A stretch of DNA of 64,000 bases from Thysanoteuthis rhombus (Eukaryota > Mollusca > Cephalopoda > Oegopsida > Thysanoteuthidae). The notes under the pieces are model-generated. The model saw nothing but the letters and a program-made list of their open reading frames with translations, ran no database searches and had not been told where the DNA came from. The position numbers were made by a program, and so were the translations under genes. Each line of letters starts with the position of its first letter. Within the stretch, counting starts at the first letter, position 1. Positions 58,940 through 64,000 of this stretch are shown here, one piece after another. The stretch covers positions 38,936,406 through 39,000,405 of the forward strand of contig OY735231.1 in assembly GCA_963457665.1 (NCBI GenBank). Reading direction: 5' to 3'.

Positions 58940-60235
58940 AATGTAGTGTCTATCAACGCATAAGTGCTATAACACCCAATATTACGCAAATTTACACGCA
59001 CATTCATTAAAACTTATGTACATCTTCACAATAATTCAGATTATAACCGTCATATGTATACTATACAAAATACTGAAAAATCACGGGTACGTTTGATATT
59101 CTCTTGAACTATTCGTGAAGAAAAAATGATACTGAATTTTTTTCAGTTGAAGAATCCATTATTCGAAATGTTGGTTGGTACGTTTCTTTTTCAGCAAAAT
59201 TTTACCCCACTTCTAGTTGAATAATCCAGTGTTACGATACGCAAATCAAGAGAATCACACTTGCTCATTATTGAAGTAGATGAACCATCACACGCAAATA
59301 CTTATGGATAAGGATGCAGTCTCTTTTTCTTATTGCTTGACACGTATACGCATGTACAAGAGTCTGCGCATGCGCTCTTGGCATATATCTATAGACTTGA
59401 GCTCACAAGAGTTAGACACACAGAAAGACAGACTTACGCAAAGAAAGACGGGCGGAGGGACATAATGGGCTTTTCATGCTTTCAAAGAAAGTCAAATCAT
59501 AGAAATAAGCCAATCTTTAAGGAATAATATTTCGTCAAATTCCGGGGAAATCCGGTAAGTGTGTAGAACTTTTTTTTTTTTCCTTGATGCGATTTTTCTT
59601 TATTTTTTCGTTAATGCATTATGTTTTTGTAAGTTCTTTTCAAGAAAAACAACTTTGATTGGTTGCAAAGTTTTTCTAAAACGAGAATTTGAATTTGAGG
59701 TTAGGAAAAATGAAGACGAGGAAAGAAGAAAGTTGAGAGTAAGAAAAAAACAGAGAGGTGCACACAAGAGAGAAAGACATGGATGAAATTTTTGGAAAAA
59801 TGAAAAGGATAAAGTATTTGGAAAAAAAAACACAAACGGTTGACAGTTTCCAATAATGGTTCCCAATGTTTCATCTAATAAAAATGAAATGAAGATATCA
59901 TTGCTGCCATTGATACATGTCAGTTATTGGCTTGGTCAAAATCTTCCTGCTGCTTCATGTTTTTGACCAAACATTTGGAAAAATTCAAAATTCCTATCTC
60001 TTGAACAGGAAACAGTTGCACTGCTTATTTCATTGAAACGACTTTTTATTCCAAGTTAAGAATCTGGCTATAGGATTGGGCGCATGTAGGAGTGTATTCG
60101 TGCCTTTTGTTGGGGTATTGATTTGAAACAGAGGTGGAACCTGCAGACTCCCGAACTGCAGGGGGCGCCAGAATCCTGAAAAATCTAAAGCAAAAATAAT
60201 GTAAAAAATATCTGAAAAAAAATGCATAGTGGTAA
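58940..60235. other. No feature seen
   Basis: Unique AT-rich sequence; purine-rich 59700-59830. Confidence 0.4.
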
Positions 60236-60239
60236 GTGG

Positions 60240-60370
60240 GGAGGCAGTTGGACCTAGCGCTGCCACTGAACAGAAATAGCCGCAGCCAAAATTCGAACTT
60301 GGTTCGTGTTTTCCATTTCCCCTTCCTGTGTTGGTAACCGTTTACATTACCGCGCGCTTCCCCTGTTGAG
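60240..60370 (-). mobile_element. tRNA-derived SINE 1, copy 3
   Basis: On the minus strand ATGTAAACGGTTACCAACAC, AAATGGAAAACACGAACC and AAGTTCGAATTTTGG align with the 55.65-kb copy. Confidence 0.65.
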
Positions 60371-60539
60371 TACAAATAGACATGATACGCCTCAAGAATA
60401 GAAAAGCTCTTTAGGAACCATTGTTTTAAACAGATACATTATATCCTCCTACAGAGATTATTATATTTGGTAACTGCGACAAAAGTCGTCAGTTCTATGA
60501 AAGGTTTTTCGTTAAGACAAAATATATATACAGGGAGAG

Positions 60540-60590
60540 AGACAGACAGACAGACAGACAGAAAGAGAAACAGACAGACAGACAGAGATT
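60540..60590 (+). repeat. (GACA)n microsatellite
   Basis: Two runs of GACA units separated by AAGAGAAA. Confidence 0.85.
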
Positions 60591-60753
60591 GTCTAAGACA
60601 AAAGAATATTTTTTTACGCCACTTCAAGTCATATAATTCTTTTTTAGATCAATTGTCGAAATAAAGAAAAAGAAAGTGCAAGAAAGAAAGCAAAAAAAGA
60701 AAGAAGGAAAGAAAGGAAGAAGACAATACAATGTTTGTAACTGGTGTATACAC

Positions 60754-60758
<5 letters not shown>

Positions 60759-60796
<38 letters not shown>
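60759..60796. repeat. (TA)n microsatellite
   Basis: About 19 TA units directly before dispersed repeat E copy 2. Confidence 0.95.
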
Positions 60797-60799
<3 letters not shown>

Positions 60800-60814
60800 A
60801 CTTTTTAATTTCCC

Positions 60815-60975
60815 AAAGAATTATTTTTCCATTTTGGACGATATTTTTCCTTTTATTTTTAATGCAATGAATATTTATTTTTGTTTCAAATGTTTTAACG
60901 GGGATTAACTTGAAAATCGATTGGAAACAAATAGTTTTATTACAGATACAAATGTTGTCAAATGCTGTCTAGAGA
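60815..60975 (+). repeat. Dispersed repeat E, copy 2
   Basis: Partner of 37455-37645, with GTTTTAACGGGGATTAACTT and ATTGGAAACAAATA. Confidence 0.65.
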
Positions 60976-60999
60976 GTTTGTTCTTTACATAGTTGTTAC

Positions 61000-61485
61000 A
61001 AGTTTCCCCACCATCCGAAAATAGAACGTTCCTATGAGACCTTTCGTAGGCGAAACCTGCATTGGGCGGAGAAACAATTACCATCGTTCAATAGCGAAGT
61101 TCCTTTGAGCGTTCTTTGACCTAAATGGTAACCTTCTTCTATGTCTGCCACTTCAACGCCGTGGGCCACACCCTTACGGACTCTACTGAGGTTTTTTTAA
61201 TACCCTAGGACCTGTGTAGATAAGAGAGGCACAAAATACATCGAGATGACGCACACAGCTATGGTAAAGTGGAGTAAAGCTAATATTCTTTAAACGGACA
61301 TCCCTGCTTTTCGATAGTCCGCTTTACGCCACTTTTTCGTATTTACGTAAAAAAAAGCCAAAAAGCCAAAATAGCGTTCAGCGTTTGTTTTCGAGCGAGC
61401 CGTTATAGAGGTAGTGCGCACCCTCTTCCTATCACTCCTACTCTAAAACCTCCCGTACCTCAATCTCCTTGATTCAACATAACAT
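61000..61485 (-). repeat. Dispersed repeat B, copy 2 and adjacent body
   Basis: Minus strand 61480-61310 aligns with 23760-23935 (GGAGATTGAG, GGAAGAGGGTG, CTATAAC, AAACGCTGAACGC, CGTAAA). The sequence out to 61000 (TTCCTATGAGACCTTTCGTA) may be the rest of the same element. Confidence 0.5.
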
Positions 61486-61689
61486 GTCCTCATCTCCATT
61501 TCGGGGATCTCGAAATGCTCAAAGATTTTTCCCATTTTTACTTTCGGATAACGGGGAAATCCTGCTGTTGATTTTTGCACAGATTAATTGTAATACAATT
61601 ACTTTTTACAATCTTTCGTGTTTTTTTTTTCTTTGTTCTCGAAATGAAACATGAGGGAGACAGTTTTCACGAAGTTTAACCAAAAGATT

Positions 61690-62012
61690 GGCTTCCGAAC
61701 CTTACATCGTGCACGAGAAAGAATCTTGCTCAATACGGCATGGAGAGATCACAAGACAGTACAGTATATGTAAAAAAAAAGAAACTCGAGTCGGGGTGGG
61801 GGTAAAATCCATTAGAAAACTTGAACAACAATGGTCAGGCCATGTTGCAGAAATGTTAAACAACTGCTGGACATCACAACTCACAACGTGGATCCTCAGA
61901 GATCATAAGCGAAATGGTAACCGACAAAGAAGAGAAATCGTGACGATCTTGATAAGTTTAGAAAATATTTGCGCTACGACGTTGAAGGGCTGCTGCTGAT
62001 GATGATAACGAT
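61690..62012 (+). pseudogene. RTE-type LINE 3' fragment, copy 8
   Basis: Plus strand. Readable words include ACGAGAAAGAATCTTGCTCA (RERILL), CATGGAGAGATCACAAGACA (WRDHKT), GGCCATGTTGCAGAAATG (GHVAEM) and TGGACATCACAACTCACAAC (TSQLTT). Ends in a CTGCTGATGATGAT tail. Confidence 0.7.
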
Positions 62013-62292
62013 GATATCTGTATCTATCGCATGTCCCCAGAGGACTGTGAGGCCCGGTTTCGAAATAACCAATTTGAAGCATTACGTTTTGAACGAATAT
62101 TTGCTCAATGAAATATTGATTGAAAATATAGATTTTCTCTATCGATCTTTGTTACGTTTTAACGAAACTTCATTTTTAACGAAAGAAGCCATCTTTTATA
62201 TCTTTGGTTGCCGATCGATGATCCCAAAACATGAAGGTATTAAGAAATGCGTTTATGCTCAGAAAAGATTTCATGTATTTGTGTTAGAGAGA

Positions 62293-62295
<3 letters not shown>

Positions 62296-62350
<55 letters not shown>
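62296..62350. repeat. (TA)n microsatellite
   Basis: About 27 TA units abutting a Tc1-type end. Confidence 0.95.
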
Positions 62351-62355
<5 letters not shown>

Positions 62356-62357
<2 letters not shown>

Positions 62358-62390
62358 ACAGTACTTGTCATAAGTATTTGGACAAACAGA
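62356..62390 (+). mobile_element. Tc1-like terminal inverted repeat fragment
   Basis: TA followed by CAGTACTTGTCATAAGTATT then TGGACAAAC matches the typical Tc1 end (CAGT...CATAAGTATTTGGACA). No partner end or transposase nearby. Confidence 0.55.
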
Positions 62391-63007
62391 CATTTTGCTT
62401 CTAATCGATTGGTTTTTAGAGTTAAGAGCAGAAACATTACGCAGGAAGAACCAAAGTTTATTGCAATCAACGAAACAAGGCATGCATTTTCGGATATAAA
62501 TTTTCGGATTTTTTGGACAGAATTAACTTGATATACGAAAAAAGTTTTTTTTTGATGTCCATCTAAAATCTGGGTCAGAACTAGTGAGTTAACACCAGAT
62601 CAAAATTAAAGCGACATGTTTACATATACGTATACATATTATTGAATAGTCGAATACTAAGCTCAGTGTTACTGCTTTATCATCTCCTGACACTTCTGTT
62701 CGGATAAGGGCCAAGGTGTATGAATAGTCGGCAGTTAAGTGAGTTGAGGTCGATTTGGTGAGTCAAAGCGAAAATCGTTGTGAGTAAAAATGGTAAAAAC
62801 AGGTGTTACGGTCCAATTAACTAACGGTTGTTTGTTTTGTATCAATCAGAATACAGTCATGCTTCGATTTGCGTAGAAGTTACGTTCTATTAGCATCGTT
62901 GAGCGTTGAAAATCAATTGACAGTTGGTGGTCAGGAATAAACATGAGCATAAGTGATTGTACATGGCCCACGTACGAACGCAGCTTCGTCCTTAGCTCAA
63001 TGAAAGA

Positions 63008-63225
63008 AGAAGCATTTGTTTTAAACAAAAATATCCATTTTCCGACATAATCTCCTTTTTTATCAATACACTTGACTCAACGTTTCTCGATAGATCGCAT
63101 AGCTATCTTGTCGATTCTGATTCATTTTCTTGTCAATGTATTCAATCCAATGATGAATATTGATAACGTAGATGGAACATTATACAGTGAAAATTTCAGA
63201 TCAAAATTCTGCTACAAACTATGTG
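63008..63225 (-). pseudogene. Mariner-like transposase 3' remnant, copy 4
   Basis: Minus strand: AMRSIEKR, stop, VKCIDKKGDYVGKWIFLFKT. The neighbouring AGCAGAATTTTGATCTGAAA block is shared with 13.65 and 44.15 kb. Confidence 0.5.
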
Positions 63226-63325
63226 ACTTATTGATCGAACCTCAAATATAATTGGCACATTTATAACATTCACAAATATGTCAACGCATTTTTATAAAAA
63301 GTGTTAAATGCAGCAAACAATTCCT

Positions 63326-63331
<6 letters not shown>

Positions 63332-63386
<55 letters not shown>
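63332..63386. repeat. (TA)n microsatellite
   Basis: About 27 TA units. Confidence 0.95.
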
Positions 63387-63388
<2 letters not shown>

Positions 63389-63626
63389 TACAAATCAGTA
63401 ATTGAATATACGATGTGTGATGGGTTTATTTCTTAAAAGCGCTCGATACGTTAGTTAGTTGAGTAGGGCTTCAACTTATCCAGAAATAGTAACGTCTACA
63501 AACATTTGTATGCATAGTATATGTATGTTCATGTGTACGCTTGCATAAATTTAGAAACATCCACATATTTACACACAAAAATTAAATCTAACATTTTCAA
63601 GTGCACACATACACATTCACATATAG

Positions 63627-63680
63627 ATGTATGTATGTATGTATGTATGTATGTATGTATGTATGTATGTGTGTGTATGC
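63627..63680. repeat. (ATGT)n microsatellite
   Basis: About eleven GTAT units followed by GTGTGT. Confidence 0.9.
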
Positions 63681-63713
63681 ATGAATCCTATCATTGCTAT
63701 TCCATTAACTATT

Positions 63714-64000
63714 ATTAGGAACCGTCAACGAAATCTGTCAACATAGTTTTTTTTCAGATTTTAAGCTATAGTAGCTGGTTGGTTATGTATGCGTGTATGC
63801 ATCTATATATGAATGTATTGTGTGAATAAACCAAACCAATAGAGCTAGTGGGCTGAAACATATACTCCTCATTATTCCTAAAAAAATTCTTTTTTTAAAT
63901 TCACCTCAAAATAGTTTTTGATTGGGTAGGGTCAACTAATAATGTAAGTTTATACTAAATCAGTCCCTTAGTTTGTGTCCAGCAGCATTATTGTTTGTTT
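63714..64000 (-). mobile_element. MITE-like repeat A, copy 9 (runs off the window)
   Basis: Reverse orientation: AGGAACCGTCAACGAAATCT, TACTCCTCATTATTCCTAAA, GTAAGTTTATACTAAATCAG, and TTTGTGTCCAGCAGCATT at the edge. The GATCAATT/GTGACTAACC end lies beyond 64000. Confidence 0.65.

Overview
The window is eukaryotic, AT-rich, intron- and repeat-dominated DNA. It has no bacterial-style gene clusters and no long open reading frame outside simple repeats and broken transposons. The repeat content fits a mollusc, most likely a coleoid cephalopod of the octopus type: RTE and restriction-like-endonuclease LINE fossils, tRNA-derived SINEs, Tc1/mariner and hAT remnants, long (TA)n, (GA)n and (ATC)n microsatellites, and kilobase polypyrimidine tracts. 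That placement is inference from style, not from a marker gene.

Left part (1 to about 22.5 kb). This stretch is quiet and poor in recognisable transposons. The one convincing piece of a cellular gene lies at its right edge: a 28-codon first coding exon on the minus strand (22613 down to 22530) that reads as a tetraspanin N-terminus. It begins at a good Kozak ATG, has an in-frame upstream stop, and ends at a strong GTAAGTATA donor. The rest of the gene must lie at lower coordinates, so the left 22 kb is probably mostly its introns, with later exons inside or beyond the window. In agreement, about a dozen homopolymer-A runs of roughly 14 to 30 bases all lie on the plus (antisense) strand, with no T run of that length. 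Two long hairpins (16.93-17.20 kb and 19.34-19.55 kb) are the other notable structures here.

Middle part (23 to 34 kb). This is a mobile-element graveyard. A HINE/pearl-like element with a diverged tandem-repeat core ends in (TA)n that carries an almost perfect 60-bp inverted copy of its own end. Next come locally duplicated segments, including one with an open frame shared with a second locus at 39.2 kb, and another element with a similar terminal motif and internal duplication. A 5'-truncated, frameshifted LINE with a restriction-like endonuclease domain (R4/Dong or related type) sits between two (TTA)n arrays.

Right part (34 to 64 kb). Eight 3'-end fragments of one RTE-type LINE occur here, all ending at trinucleotide tails, and one carries an internal micro-inversion. 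Six of the nine copies of a short MITE-like repeat lie here; the others are at 9.0, 18.5 and 29.0 kb. Other remnants are mariner-like (one further copy is at 13.7 kb), Tc1 and hAT. There are two tRNA-derived SINE families (one head-to-head pair), an approximately 0.9-kb duplicated block (50.2-53.0 kb), and two long polypyrimidine tracts. No cellular gene is supported right of 22.7 kb. No rRNA, CRISPR or intact tRNA gene was seen.
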